From assembly GCA_001910725.1 (NCBI GenBank), contig MJGA01000006.1, forward strand, positions 1,769,637-1,833,636: a stretch of DNA of 64,000 bases, given 5' to 3'. The translations under genes and the position numbers were made by a program. How positions within the stretch are numbered: the stretch's first letter is position 1; each line of letters begins with the position of its first letter. Shown piece by piece: positions 20,450 to 32,514 of this stretch. The notes under the pieces are model-generated. The model was given only the letters and a program-made list of their open reading frames with translations. It was not told the DNA's origin and did not search any database. The stretch is from Phanerodontia chrysosporium. Taxonomy: Eukaryota; Basidiomycota; Agaricomycetes; Polyporales; Phanerochaetaceae.

Positions 20450-22071
20450 TTAGGCCATGGGGAAATCCTCGAAGGCACCTTGGCCAAACCGGAAGAAGCT
20501 GATCGTCCCGGCATCCACAGCGGCAATAACGACCATCTTCTTCCCCGCCTTCATCACCGCGAATGGATTGACCCTCTTAGCTGGTGCCGCCTTTGTCGGG
20601 GGGTAAATCCAGGCGAAAAGCCTTTCAACGAAAGAAGACGACGTCGAGGCATTGTTGGACTGATTATTGGCAGCAGGGGCTGATGGTCCTCCAGGGGCAA
20701 CTTGTCGCTTGCGAGGAGCGGGTGGAGGGAGCTCAGGAAGGATGCCGAACAGGTCGTTGAGCTCCGTTAGTGATGGCATCGGTGTTGTCCTCGCACTGAG
20801 GAGAAGGTCTGTTAGAGCAAACTCAAAGCAGCGCCAAATACGACGCACTTGACGACAACCACTGAGAAGTCCGGGGGTGGAGGGGAGGTCTTCTTGAAAG
20901 GAGTAGAAGGCTTGTAGAGATTGTAGAATATCTGATATGGCGATGGGGTCGACGGACGCTTGACATGTAGGGGTGCAGTATTACCCGAGGTCAGGAACCG
21001 CAGCGACTTGTATAGCGACGCTGTCGAGACTTGAGCATGGAGCCAACGCAGACTAGGCGGGGAAAACTCACGGTAACTGAGGTTGTGATGCAACCACTGA
21101 CTGAACCAGATAGGCCTCCACCAATTGAACTTCGCTTTAAATAAATCGGTGAACCGAGCTATGCAGATTGTAAACGTCGCGAAGAGCCGTGCCAAAAATG
21201 TCTGCCGTGGCGCATCGGGAAGGTTAAATGGTGCCGCGACAGGATATGCATCAGATGGAGGCTTTGTTCGTGTAACGACGTATCCCAGACGCCTCAGATA
21301 CGCATAGACCTGTGGACATGACTGAGAACAAGACCCAGATGGTTCAGCATCGACAGCCCTATTACCTGGTATTTCTCCAGGGTTAAGTCTTCGGTTCCAA
21401 TCATTTCTGCGAACGCTTGCTGAACCGTCATTGGGGCACCTTCCATGTCTGCAAAGTCAGGAGATGTCGCGAGCGTTGTCTCTTTCCAGCAGAACATGCT
21501 ACCCCTCTCGACCAGGTAGAGGGCCTCTTCTGGAAGCAGTTCGAGTCGCTTGGTAAGCTTTGCTTCGTTCGCGCTCGCACCCAAAGACCTTGCTACCGAG
21601 TGACCCATATTTGCAAAGTGAATACCTCGAGCCACGGTGACATGTGCTCGCGCGATGTCTGGATGCCAGATGGCATAGCTCATGGATTTACTGCACACTT
21701 TACCGTATCAGCGATGTGACGATGTGAGAAGGATAAACGCGCACCTGGCAGTTGTTCGGGTGGCCTTGAGAGCATCCAGCATGGCAGAACGCGCACGGTC
21801 CAATACGTGCTTCTGCAGACCAGAACCTCCGCTTGTCTTGGGCTCAAAGTCCTTCTCCCCTCGCTTGGGGATTACAGGACGAGAAACAGATCTGGGTTGT
21901 AGATGGGTCCATTGTCATGTCATTGATGCATTGGATACTGCACACGCACGGGAGTTTTGTCCAATCCGGGCCCTCATCCTCATCGGCGGAAGACTGAGCA
22001 TCGTCATCCGCTGCCCTGTTCTCCGCGCTAGGCAAGCCAACGGCATCGGGCTGCTCGAGGTTGTCATCCAT
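20450..22071 (-). CDS. SEN54: tRNA-splicing endonuclease subunit Sen54
   Basis: Reverse strand, exons 22071-21950, 21891-21745, 21690-21366, 21309-20849 and 20795-20450, 466 residues. Sen54 is a structural subunit of the heterotetrameric endonuclease (with Sen2, Sen15 and Sen34) that cuts introns from pre-tRNA. After an acidic start (DDNLEQPDAVG), exon 3 carries the family's N-terminal domain (GIHFANMGHSVARSLG, RLELLPEEALYLVERGSMFC). The C-terminus ends with the characteristic AAVDAGTISFFRFGQGAFED. PDFSVVVVNARTTP spans the last intron exactly, supporting the splice model. It is divergent from Sas10/Utp3, with 202 bp between the two ATGs. Confidence 0.92.
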
Positions 22072-22273
22072 GACCGCAAAGACGCGAATGAGAAGGCCTT
22101 AAAGGGGGTCGGAGTCGAAGAGAGTCAAGTGCTGCAGACGCGGATTCTCTGGTGTGAGTCGCCGCCGATCACTTTGATGCGCCCTTCCTCCTTTGGAAAC
22201 TGAAATTTCGGACGCGGCTGCTGCTCTTGCTCCTTCCTGCTCTCAGCGCAGAGCCTCCTCTTCACACACAATC
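22072..22273. promoter_or_regulatory. Bidirectional promoter, SEN54 / SAS10
   Basis: 202 bp separate two divergent ATGs. Both genes act in RNA maturation (tRNA splicing and 18S rRNA processing), so co-regulation is plausible. No clear TATA box is seen on either side. Confidence 0.5.
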
Positions 22274-24502
22274 ATGCCCAGGCGACACGGTGCAAAACAA
22301 AACAAGTCTCGCTCGCAGCCGCGCGGTGTGAACCGCAAGGATGCCACCATCAAGCGGTGGAACAGGCCCGAGGACATTCCAATGGATGAAGAGGACGAAT
22401 GTGCGTACGGCCCAGTTGTTGCATACAGTGTTGAGCTGATGGGGTCATATGTAGTTCACGCCGCGAGAGACCAGATTCTTCTCGACGGCGAGGATAGGAG
22501 GTCCGACGATGAGGGCGACGAGGATGAGGTATTTGCTTTGAAGGGAATGCCGGACGACGAAGACAGTGAGGATGAAGAGGACGACGAGGACGACGAGGCA
22601 GAAGACGAGGAAGACTCGCACCCAGAGCCAGGTCCGTCCACCGTGAAGCAGAAGAAGGAGAAGCGGACATTCAAGAATGCTTCCTCCTCCGACGAGGAAT
22701 CTGAATCCGAGGAGGAAGAGGAGGGCTGGGGCAAGACCAAGGCTGCATACTACTCGTCCAACGCGGCACAGCTGGACTCCGACGATGAAGAGGCAAATGA
22801 GATGGAGGAACAAGAAGCGAGGCGACTCCAGGCAAAGGCTCGAGATGCCATGACAGACAATGACTTCGGGCTTGAAGACACATTAGAGGGTGCACCGGAG
22901 GCGGAAGAGTATGTCCAGTTCTACGGGTGGATAATATGTGCTGACTTCTGTGTCAGCGAATTGGCAGAGCCTGCAGCTCCAGTCATTCAGAAACTCCCTG
23001 AAGACAAGAACGCACGACTGCGGCATCTCGAGAAAACGAGCCCCGAAGCATTAGCTTTGGCGGGTGACTGGGATGATGCTGCGCGAACACTTATAAAAAC
23101 ACAAGCGAAAATAGCAATGTGCGTCCCTATGCTATTCACTTCCTACTCCGACTGACAATGCTTGTTGACAGTCTAGAAAGTGAGGATCTCCTGGACAAGG
23201 TTAGCACCAGCATGTTGCACTTGTATTACCGTGAGTACCATGCGTCATCACCGTTTGACAGTACTTTGATGTATAAGCTTGTAGAGGCTCTGTTACAGTA
23301 CGCCACCACACTTGCGTTCTACTTGTATTTAAGGGCCTCCGAGAAGTACGCACAACGACCAGAGCTACTCAGGGCGCATCCCATCATGAAGCGCCTCCTG
23401 ACTTTCAAGCAGTCGATAGCAACGCTTGAAGACCTAGGCGTGAATGATGATGATGTCGACGAAGATGAAGAAGACGATGAGGAAGACGAGCTCGGTCTCG
23501 CGGGCAGAATTCGCGGCATCAGTGCCGAGGAGCTCCAGAGTCTGTTAGCGGACATGGAGGCCGTCACCTCCATGGGTCGTGCCCGTAAGGCTGCCGAAGT
23601 CCCCGCCGAGAAGCCCAAGCCAAAGGCGAAAGCGGCCGCTGCTCCAGAAGAGCCTCCGAAGAAGAAGCGCAAGACGGCATCCGAGGACAGCACGAAGGCC
23701 AAGCTGCCCGTGTTCGACCTCGAGGAGCCCGAGTTCCCCGCGAAGTCCAAGGCGTCCGCGCGCTCGGCGAGCACGGTCGACACGGACGCGTACGGAGAGC
23801 CGATGGCGCTGCAGACCGTGGACGCCCTCGACAAGGCCGCGCGCAAGAAGTCGCTGCGCTTCCACACGTCCAAGATCGAAAGCGCGTCCGCGCGCCGCGA
23901 GCGTGCGCGGGCGGCGCGGGCGGCGACGACGACATTCCTGGAAGGAGCGCAAGAAGGAGAAGAGCTCCGGAACAAGAAGGAGGTCGAGAAGACGCGCGGC
24001 ATGGGAGGCGCAGACTTGGACGACGAGGAGCCCGAGCCGCGGCCAGAATCCGGCAAGAAGCGCAGACGGGACGAGGACGACAGCGGGAGCGACGACGACG
24101 CGATCGAGTATTACGACCTCGTCCAGCGCAAGTCCAAGGAGAACAAGGAAAAGAAGAAGGCCGAATACGAGGCTGCTGTCGCAATGGCAAAGTACGTATC
24201 ACTTGATCGCCGCCTATACAGGAGTGTCACTCATCTCGCTCTGCAGGGAGGGCCTCATCACCGACGAGACTGCCGAAGGACCCCGTGGCGTGTCGCGGGC
24301 CATCCTCAAGAACAAGGGTCTTACGCCACACCGGTCCAAGAGTGTGCGGAACCCCCGTGTCAAAAAGCGGCAGCGCTACGAGAAGGCGAAAAAGAAGGTG
24401 GCTTCGCAAAAAGCCGTCTACAAGGGCGGCCTGGCAAAGGTCGGCCGGTACGATGGCGAAACGAGTGGTATCACCAAGGTCATCAAGGGCACCAAGCTGT
24501 AA
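22274..24502 (+). CDS. SAS10: SSU processome protein Sas10/Utp3
   Basis: Exons 22274-22400, 22455-22908, 22957-23118, 23172-23230, 23285-24191 and 24247-24502, 654 residues, frame kept throughout. Sas10/Utp3 is a nucleolar component of the U3 snoRNP small-subunit processome needed for 18S rRNA maturation. The basic start ([20 protein letters not shown]) is followed by [13 protein letters not shown] across intron 1, long Asp/Glu runs, and a central Sas10/C1D-like helical region. The C-terminal Sas10 domain is clear: [20 protein letters not shown], then RYEKAKKKV, ending GTKL. The strongly acidic and basic blocks are typical of nucleolar proteins. Divergent from SEN54. Confidence 0.92.
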
Positions 24503-24750
24503 AGCCTGTTTGTCCGTTGATACGTCTTCATGTATACCTACTCGTACTCTGGCTGTCGAATACAGGAGAGTCCAATGCCTTATACATGGATCTACTACAA
24601 TCACAAATAAGCTATGGGTAGTAGAGACAAACTCCAGGCGCGCAAATATTATTCAAGCTGGGTAAAGCAAGCCAATAAATAGTAGTCCGGATGAACGCCA
24701 ACGACCACGAGGAAAAAGGAGAAAGAGGCAACGGAAGAGGGGGTCCGAAA

Positions 24751-27700
24751 TTATCCACTGTAACCGCTAGTCATCGCATCGTGGGTGAACTGCATCATCC
24801 CGTTGTCGGGGAGCGGTAGATCACCGTGGACCGACCCGGGGCGTAGCACGGAGGCCATGTGGTTGAGGTCGAAGTCGCCCGCCAAGGCCTGGCTGTACTG
24901 GCGCTGCATGTCGTTGGCCTGCTCCATGCACTCTTCGTACGCATACGCGTACTGCTGGAGACCCTTGATGCAGTTCTCGACCTCTGGCCGGCCAAGGCGC
25001 GCAAGCAGGGTCCCGGCCTGAATGATGCTGACGTGCATGACGGCACAGTCGAGGCGCTGGAAGAGCGTGCGGTACCGTGTTTCAGCATGCGTGCCTGACC
25101 CGCAGACAGAGATAGCGCCACGCACCAGATACCCGTTGGAGCTCAGCACGCCCGCCTGCGAGGATCCAAACGCGGTTATTCTCGCCGAAAGACGCGTCAG
25201 GGGACGTTACTCACCAGGCCCGCGATGCGGAGCGCGCCGTGCAGCGCGTCGTCGCTGACCTTCTTCTTGATGGCCTCGATCTGGGCGTAGCTGGGGTGCT
25301 CGTGGCCAGGGCTTCCCGTGCGTACGACGTCGTTCACTTCTCTGATGCCGAAGTCATCGAGGGCGTTGAAGATGATGATCCACATAATGTGATACGTCGC
25401 GTCGCTCGCGCCTGGCCACAGCCCTGTCAGCAAAACGCGCGGTGGAAAGATGCAGCGGGCTGAGGCGTACATGCCGAGACGGCGCTGACGAAGTCCCACT
25501 CGGCCGCAAAATTGCTCGGCACGCCCACGCGCTGGAGATGTTCGTCCTTCCACTCGTTCAGGAGCGCGATCAGGCTGAGCAGCACATCCATCGGGATGCC
25601 GTCAGACTCGGTCGCCGGTCGCCAGAGCTGGCGAGACATCTGCCGGGCGATACGCGCGAGCGCATGTGCTGAGCGGTAATAACCCTGTGATAATGAGGCC
25701 GTGTGAGGAAGTGTGGGCGTGGCGCCTGGGAACGGACGAAAACGCACCAGGAACTATGCGGACGGTTGGGCATGAGTATGATTGTAAAAGGTTATAGTAA
25801 ACGGGGCACACACCTCTAATTGCTCCCTCACTGACGGCTGAGGGCCATGGGAGTCCGCCGAACCCACAGGGGGCACAGGGCCAACAGTGTAGAAGTCGAT
25901 GTCGTAGTCGTCATCATCTCTATAGGCCGGTTCCACAGGCACATTAGCATCACTCTCACGCAGGATCGTACGACTTACAACATGGGCTTTCGCCTGTAGT
26001 ACACGCTGCGGTAGGCGTCCGAAAGGCAGGCCATCCACCATGCGAAGATCATGGTGCCTCGCGCCTCGGAGTCTTCGATATTCGACATAACCGACTTGTG
26101 GTTGATCTAAAGCAGGCCATTAGCTCCCTCCCCCCGTCCGACAAAGCAACCGCAGCACCAAAACGTTCCCAGACCCACCTGGAGATCCAACAAAAGTCGG
26201 ATTGCCGAGAAAAGCCAAAACCCATGGAAGCCTGTGTTCGGGTATCGTGAGACGATGTCGACGCGTGCTCGCCGCTGCAGACTGACCGTTGGAGTCTTCC
26301 GGATTTTCTGTTTCCAAATGAAGCGGTGAGACGGTTGCGAGCGGTCAAAACGCGCGCCAAGCGCCACTCACGATTTTGCATGGGCTCAATTAATAAAGCG
26401 ACAACGACGTGGTCTGCATTCGGCACGCGATGGACCTTGAGGTCCTCGGCCAAGTCGCGGGTACGGTTGATGAGCGTTTTGGCCAACAGGCTTGCCCCCG
26501 ATTACGCTCTCTGTCCTTTACCAAAAGCGGGTGCTCGGAGAACTTAGCACCCCAGGCTATAACAGTAGCTACCAGTCTGAAACAGATGTCGATATGTTCA
26601 GCGCAAATAGCTGTGTGATTAGACGTGACATACGCATTGTGCAAGGGCTTCGTACTCGCCCCCGGTGAGCCCCCATTGGCGTCTGGAGACGACGCGCTAT
26701 ACGGGTTACGAGTCTGCAAGCCGTACTGCAGACGGGCTCGAAATTGTGCAGGGTTGAGCAGCGGCAAGCGAGTGTGCACGATCTGGAAGAACACCTCGAC
26801 CAAGTCGAACGTGAAGCTGCGATGATCATGCGCATGCGCGGTGAGAAGCGGGCGCATACGACGGGCGTAGAAGCGCATACGTACTCCATACGAAACGTCT
26901 CGTTCTGCAATTGATGGGCGAGCTCACCCCATTCTGCGTACGCTTCCGAGGGTTCTGACCCGGCACGTGGCACCCTCATATTGGACAGCCTAGAACTAGG
27001 GCTCGCGGCGCGATCGCTGTGTATAGTCAGAGGCGAGCGGTCTGTCGCACGGGCTGGACGAACCTCGGATCCGGGGGCGAGAACAGATAAGCAAGTAGGT
27101 CTTTCGTCGGCGTTTCGAGCGTGATCCTCTGCTGTTGCTGCAGCGGATGGACAGCTATTGGGGGATAGGGGTGTACGCGAGCTGATCCTGACGCGTCACT
27201 GGGAGGGGATGAGCAATCAGACGCAATGCGGTGATGGGGGGCTTACGAGCGTATCGGTCCTGGGGAAGCATGACTGGTCCAATGTGAGCTTAGTGCACTT
27301 GGCATAGCCGCGCAGCGGCCTACCTCCCGTTACTGAGCGTACGTGGACGCTTGGCAGTATTGCGCTTCTTCTCAGACGTGGCTTGTTGAACGTAATGCCT
27401 AGGAACGGACTCAGTACCGTGGTTGTGGAGGGGGAGTGCGAGGACGTACGTGCAAGGGTAGTTCTTGGCTTGGCAGTGCTAGACGCGACTGGCAGTGAGC
27501 TCTGTGGCCGTTCCCCTCCAGCAGGAGCAATACCTGACACTGCGGAGACGGTCAGCACACATGGAGAGCAGCGGCGTCGCGGTACCGAACGCACCTTGTC
27601 TTGCCCAGGAAGCTGGTTACACTTCACTTTGCGGGACCTGCGGTGCCGATCGTCATATGGCGTGATGAACTCCTTTCCCGACCACAGGGCCGATGGCACG

Positions 27701-28044
27701 TACCTGCACGCATCGCAAGCGGTGTTCTGCTTCCTCGGAGGAGGCAGGGTCTTTGCAAGCTCGTGTATTTGGTTCTGGATGGAGGGGGTGGAGAAGTTGA
27801 AGCCTGTGGAGGTCCCAGAGTGATCAGCCGAGGCGGCGGGGACGTGAGCGGACGGACAAGTCACCTGTGGAGGACGAGGAGGCGTTTGGCTGGCTGCCGC
27901 CTGGTGGGTCCATGTCGAGCAGAAGGTGGAGGACGGAGGATAGGGTGGTTCAGGAGGGACGGACCAGGGCTTGAAATAGTAGTCCGCTGCTGCGAGCCTT
28001 TCGAAACAGCAAGTCGAGTCGGCACCGAAACAGGCGCCCGTCAT
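24751..28044 (-). CDS. Zn(II)2Cys6 transcription factor with fungal-specific TF domain (one frame break)
   Basis: Reverse strand, ATG at 28044. Exons: 28044-27704, 27637-27595, 27539-27534, 27478-27450, 27398-27324, 27198-27064, 27016-26885, 26816-26634, 26576-26372, 26267 (or 26307)-26179, 26106-25979, 25919-25814, 25753-25748, 25684-25471, 25411-25215, 25155-24751. The zinc cluster (ACDACRSRKVKC, then CQHC, then NYPC) has exact CX2CX6CX8CX2CX6C spacing after splicing through five exons. A basic linker (TSEKKRNTAKRPR) follows. The fungal_trans region includes PLLNPAQF, IAWGAKFSEHPLL, TGFHGFWLFSAIRLLLDLQ, MIFAWWMACLSDAYRSVYYR and DYDIDFYT. It is a DNA-binding regulator of unknown targets. Frame is lost once at about 26494-26499 (a run of five Gs where six would restore it). 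The acceptor at 26268 (GAG) is needed to enter the next exon in frame. Confidence 0.85.
25748..25753 (-). other. Putative 6-nt micro-exon (Phe-Leu) in the Zn2Cys6 gene
   Basis: TTCCTG is flanked by an acceptor (CATAG) and a donor (GTGCGT). Both joins are phase 0. Including it inserts FL before GYYRSAHALARIAR; skipping it also keeps frame, so it may be optional. Confidence 0.4.
27534..27539 (-). other. 6-nt micro-exon encoding a zinc-ligand Cys
   Basis: TGTCAG (Cys-Gln) lies between acceptor CCGCAG and donor GTATTG. It supplies the fourth cysteine of the zinc cluster. Without it the CX8C and CX2C spacing fails. Confidence 0.75.
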
Positions 28045-28991
28045 CACGCTCAGTGATCGGAGAGAGGCTAACTGCTCGCATTCAATTCGCCAGCAACATG
28101 CACACACGGCGAAATGCAATCACTGCAGGGCGATAGATTGCTCTGCGAGAGCGCGGCTGCTGCTTGGAAGCTTGAAGTCGCTCAGAATATTTGCGCAATT
28201 TCCTGCGCCGGGTGTGGCGACACAGGAGAGGCAATATTGAATCAGGAACGACGTGGGGATCCTCGGGGTCTGTCCTTCGCCGCCGCTGATGGCGAGTCAG
28301 ACAAATCACCATGACACGATGCCCATCCCGCTGCACGCCCCCGATGAAGCCAGCGTGCCTTGTGCTCTGCGTGCACTCGAGGCACTGTCGTGCATAGTAC
28401 TCTTTCGCTTCCAAGTCGCTATCGTAAGTTGACCTTTCCCTATGTGCTGCCAACGCCGACTCCCGATCTGTCACCTCTATATCAAAGCTTCGCGAGAGGA
28501 TGGCTCATGGCATGCTGCTGTTCAAGATGCACTGCCTAGCCTAGTGCATGATTCAATGACCATCGTCATCACCCCGAACCTAGCTCGCCTGCAGCTCTCT
28601 GGACAAGCATGGCTAACGTGCTATCGACAGATTCAGGGGGTCGAGGTATGCAGGAATGCTGACAATGGTAGGTTTTCGGGAGTACTAGTCGAACGCGCAG
28701 ACGACATGGCTCTGGGGACGTAATGCGGTCATACCGTGGAGGCTGTGTGAGGGCGACTGACGTGTCATGCACAACAGTCAGTCAGTCGGTGTTTGTCACT
28801 CGGCGTGCAGCAAGGGTGGCGGAAAGGCTGAGGAAACAAGCATGCATGGATTGAGCAGGGGCTGACGAATTTTGGTACTGCGGAGGATCCGGAAAAGAGG
28901 AAGTACAGTAAGGTGCAGAGCGCGACGTGGGTGGGCGAGGTGTATGGTACATGTCCCATTCGGGATAGCGCATGAGTGTGTGCGAACGTCT
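28045..28991. other. Spacer, promoter of the Zn2Cys6 gene
   Basis: About 950 bp, from the start of the regulator gene to the 3' end of TOM22. A reverse-strand ORF at 28082-28474 has no recognisable feature and may be leader. Confidence 0.4.
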
Positions 28992-29585
28992 TTAGAAGCC
29001 GGGCGGGACGATACCCTTCGGCTGGTTCTGGTTCGGCTGGGACCCAGGCGGGGCAGGGTACATGGAGGGTGCCATCATCTACGCGGAGAGAATGAAAGCA
29101 TCAGTAAGGCAAGTATGACGGGGGTACAGCGCGGTCGGGCGGCGGGTGCATGTTGGCACCACACCGACCGTTCGCAGGGAGAGCATATGCCAAGCGGTAC
29201 ACACCTGCTGCGCACCCTGCTGCTGAGCGAGCATCTCCTTCTCCTGTGCCACGATCTTGGCCTCGTCCTCGAGGCTGAGGGCGAGCGGCAGGCCGACGAG
29301 GAGAGCGCTCGTCGTGACTATCCACACGAGGTTTCCGACGAGCTTGCCACCGGACTTGAAGAAGCCGGCCGTCTTCGAGACGCTCGACGAGATCTTGTGG
29401 CGCGTCGTCGGCGGCACGATGTCTACGAGGGCAGACAGGCGTTCGTAGAAGGTCTCCTCGCCGTCCGGTTCAGAGCCCACGGAGGAAAGCGAGACGGAGG
29501 ACGAGGTCCGCGACGACGACGGAGAGAGGTAGGGCGAGTTGGTCGCATCCTGGTCGCGCTCCTCAACAATCTCGACTTTGACCAT
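28992..29585 (-). CDS. TOM22: Mitochondrial import receptor subunit Tom22
   Basis: Reverse strand, exons 29585-29205 and 29078-28992, 155 residues. Tom22 is the central receptor of the TOM complex in the outer mitochondrial membrane. The ATG giving MVKVEIVEERDQDA is preferred to the upstream in-frame codon. The cytosolic part is acidic and Ser-rich, then FYERLSALVDIVPPTTRHKI, then a single membrane span (LVWIVTTSALLVGLPLALSL). An intermembrane-space tail is rich in Gln. Exon 2 codes for a short Pro/Gln/Met tail ending IVPPGF. The length and layout match fungal Tom22. The intron is 126 nt, long for this window. Confidence 0.9.
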
Positions 29586-30980
29586 CTTGAACGACGAAGT
29601 TGACGATGACGGCAAGCGCGACGAAGTGTGCGGAGCCGGCCAGTTGATGTTCGTCCAAATTTTGGCAGGTGCGATTTAGCAAATAAGTCCTTCTTTGGGC
29701 ATATTGAGAGATAAATAAGTCGTTTTCATAATGCCAAAGGGGGGAGTATCTATTCCCCAACTCAACTCAGCCGAGCATGCTGCATGAAAGCATGCGCACT
29801 GCACTGAGGGAACCGGAGAGGCTATATATCGGGAGATACATGTAGCAGCGAGCAAACCACCTACTACATCGGACCTGAGCTTCAACGCGCAATATGTGGT
29901 TGCACATAAATCCTCGGTGTCGCATGCGAAGAGACCCTGCACACCGAGTCGCTGTAGACGTCCGTGTTGCCGTTCTATGGAACCTACCTTATAACTTCCT
30001 CGGCATGCTCGAATGTACCGTAGTGCAGATAATTGGAAGGGGCCTACGAGATACGACGGCGCCACCCTTCGCCACCTGGCACTCAGGTTGTTCACTATTA
30101 CGCATACCCTTTCCAGGACCCTCACTATGCCAGACACGATTGGGGACCGATAGGACAGTCGTCCGTACGCCTAGCCCTGCCCTGCAGTGCATTCACCCAT
30201 GCGTCATGCACATGTCGGCTGCAACCTTTCGAAGGGAGGGCTAGAGTTCCGCCTGCTCGCGGCTCCGAGCTTATACAGGATTCCGGCCCGCACCGCGCAC
30301 TGAATGGGACGACCCTCTTGCAGCCTAAAAGCTCGCTAGGCCTGATGGTTGCTGTTGTATTCTCGTTGCGTGCTCCGTTGGTGTGCATGCTCGCCTGTTC
30401 ACTTCTGGTGCCCGGCACGGCTCAGCGAGGCCATGACCACTTGTGGGTCCCGGAATGCTCGTGTATGCCTGATGCGCAGAGGAGAGCATATTGACGCCGC
30501 ATGGTTCTGCCGGACCAGAATACCTTCAGCCCTTAACGTCCTTAACTCGCATGTAAAGGCACCTGTGACGCTGTCGAGACCATTTTCTCCGTGAGTGCCC
30601 CAAGCTCAACAACCCAGTTGTGATCTACAAGGAAGTGTAGATTCATCGAAGAAGTACCATCGACGAGACCAACCCCTAGACAAGACAGAGTACGCGTGCT
30701 CAACGGACTTGCCCTAAAAAAACCGCGATGACGATTGCCTCGTAAGGTTGAACAAAATTGTATTCCGCAGCTGTCTAAGATGACGAAAGCGAGACATCAC
30801 TACGAGAACTCGTACTGCGGAGGAGAACATCGTCTACTGGTGAGGCAGAGCTTATATGTAATCACGGAAGGAACTCACCGGAGAGTCGCGAGAAGGCGGC
30901 AGGACGACCGGACGAACGAAGTTCTCCCTGAATGAAGAAATGCGTGAGAAGAGAAATATAAGCCTACGTGGCGCGACGAC
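29586..30980. other. Spacer without a convincing gene
   Basis: About 1.4 kb upstream of TOM22 and downstream of the complex I gene. ORFs up to 153 codons on both strands lack domains or splice logic. Confidence 0.4.
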
Positions 30981-32356
30981 TTACGCGGAGCGGTATCTCC
31001 TCAAGTAAAGGATCGCATTGTCCTCGATCTCCGTCGGCACCACGCCGACCTTGTCCCAGTCACCTGGGACCTCGCTGTCGTCGATGTAGCGGCGTTCAAC
31101 CTCATCCGGGCTCAACGCGGGCCACCATACGTTCTGTGCGGCACGCGCAGCAAGTAGCGCGAGCTTCTTGGGTACGACGGGCGCACGCGACGGCGGGCGG
31201 TATGTGACAGACGACACAAGCGCCAGGAGGTACTCATAGGTCAGTGTCGATGGGCCAGGAAGGTTGAGCAGGCCAGGGAGTGAAGGAACTTCGAGGATGT
31301 TAGACAGGGCCTGGGCAACGTCCATGACCTAAAACGACCATCAGCTATGCAAACACGCAGCGGCATTTGGAACGACGTACATGTACGGGCCGGACCTTGG
31401 TCTTCATGTGGTTCAGCTTCCACCAAATAGGCCAAACTATATGGAAACTGAGACAATGTCGACATTTGATGCAGGGTAGAAGGACTTACTCGCCATGTTG
31501 TTCAGGAATCTGTCCTCATAGCCGTACATCGTGGCAGGGCGAACAATGGTCGCGCTGGGGAATGCTTCCTTGACCCTCTCTTCGCCTTCAAAGCGTGACT
31601 TGTAGAAGGTGGATGTAGAGTCGGGCGCCGCATTTAAGTGAGAGATTTGAATGAGCCGGGGTACTCCTGCCTGAGCAGCAACCTTTGCAATACGCTCCGC
31701 GCCAGCGGCATGAACGTCACGGAACGAGAAGTTCCTGGTAGCCAGGTTTAGTCGATCGAGGGGGACGCGTGCAGATGAAGTAAACACACTTGGTCTCGTA
31801 GTCCCGACCGACAAGGTTGTATACGGTGTCGGAGTGTCTCAGGCATTCTTCGATCTGGTCCTCGCGACGGATATCCCATTCCTAGAGGGTAGTGCGCCGT
31901 TAGCCTAAACATACGGGACGCGTCGGGTGCTGCCAGAACGCACCATGGGGACAATCTGACCAAGGTCGCCCATGACCTTAAGATGTCTCTTCTCATCCTC
32001 GTCACGGTAAGGAACGATGACCTGCGTTCCAGCCTTGGCTGCCGGTGCAAATGGGTAAGGCGTAAGTGTAGACGCAGAATGATGTCTCACGCACCGAGCT
32101 TCGCCACTACGTAACGACCCAGGAAACCAGTGCAGCCAAAGACAGTGACAACATGGCCAGTGTTCGCGCTTCGTCCTGGTGGTCCGTATGAGATGACAGG
32201 CTTGTTAGGGAGATTAAGCACGTCGTGTATGGCGCGCTGCGAGATGCGACGGGAGCACAGAGATGTAAGCTAAATTACACGGCCGAATGGGGGGCTACCG
32301 ACCTTCTGCGAGGCAAGAGCCCTCGGCTGGACACGGCGCGCGGCCACAGCGAGCAT
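30981..32356 (-). CDS. NADH:ubiquinone oxidoreductase 39/40-kDa subunit (NDUFA9 type)
   Basis: Reverse strand, exons 32356-32303, 32236-32095, 32038-31944, 31881-31790, 31734-31490, 31436-31381 and 31328-30981, 343 residues, frame intact. It is an accessory subunit of mitochondrial complex I with an atypical short-chain dehydrogenase fold. A basic presequence ([18 protein letters not shown]) forms exon 1. The nucleotide-binding loop follows ([19 protein letters not shown]). Other typical blocks are [57 protein letters not shown] and IWPIWW. The first intron directly follows the presequence. It diverges from a small basic gene, with 158 bp between ATGs. Confidence 0.92.
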
Positions 32357-32514
32357 CGTTTAGGCCGACGTGGGGTATGCGAGGTTGGTTGTGCGAGACG
32401 TGCTCGAGGTTGGGCGACTTGTTGGGCCGACCGGAGAAGCCCGAAAGCGAATCATAGCCGCCCAATTTTGTCTCTGGTTGTACCGGACTCTCATCTCCCC
32501 CGCGTAACTGCATA
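32357..32514. promoter_or_regulatory. Bidirectional promoter, complex I subunit / UPF0390 gene
   Basis: Only 158 bp lie between two divergent ATGs. No TATA box is apparent. Confidence 0.5.

Noticed and set aside
24751..28044. Identification as the xylanase regulator XlnR
   Set aside because: Part of the middle domain recalls that group, but the zinc cluster (SRKVKC, CQHC, NYPC) differs from XlnR, so only a Zn2Cys6 regulator is claimed.
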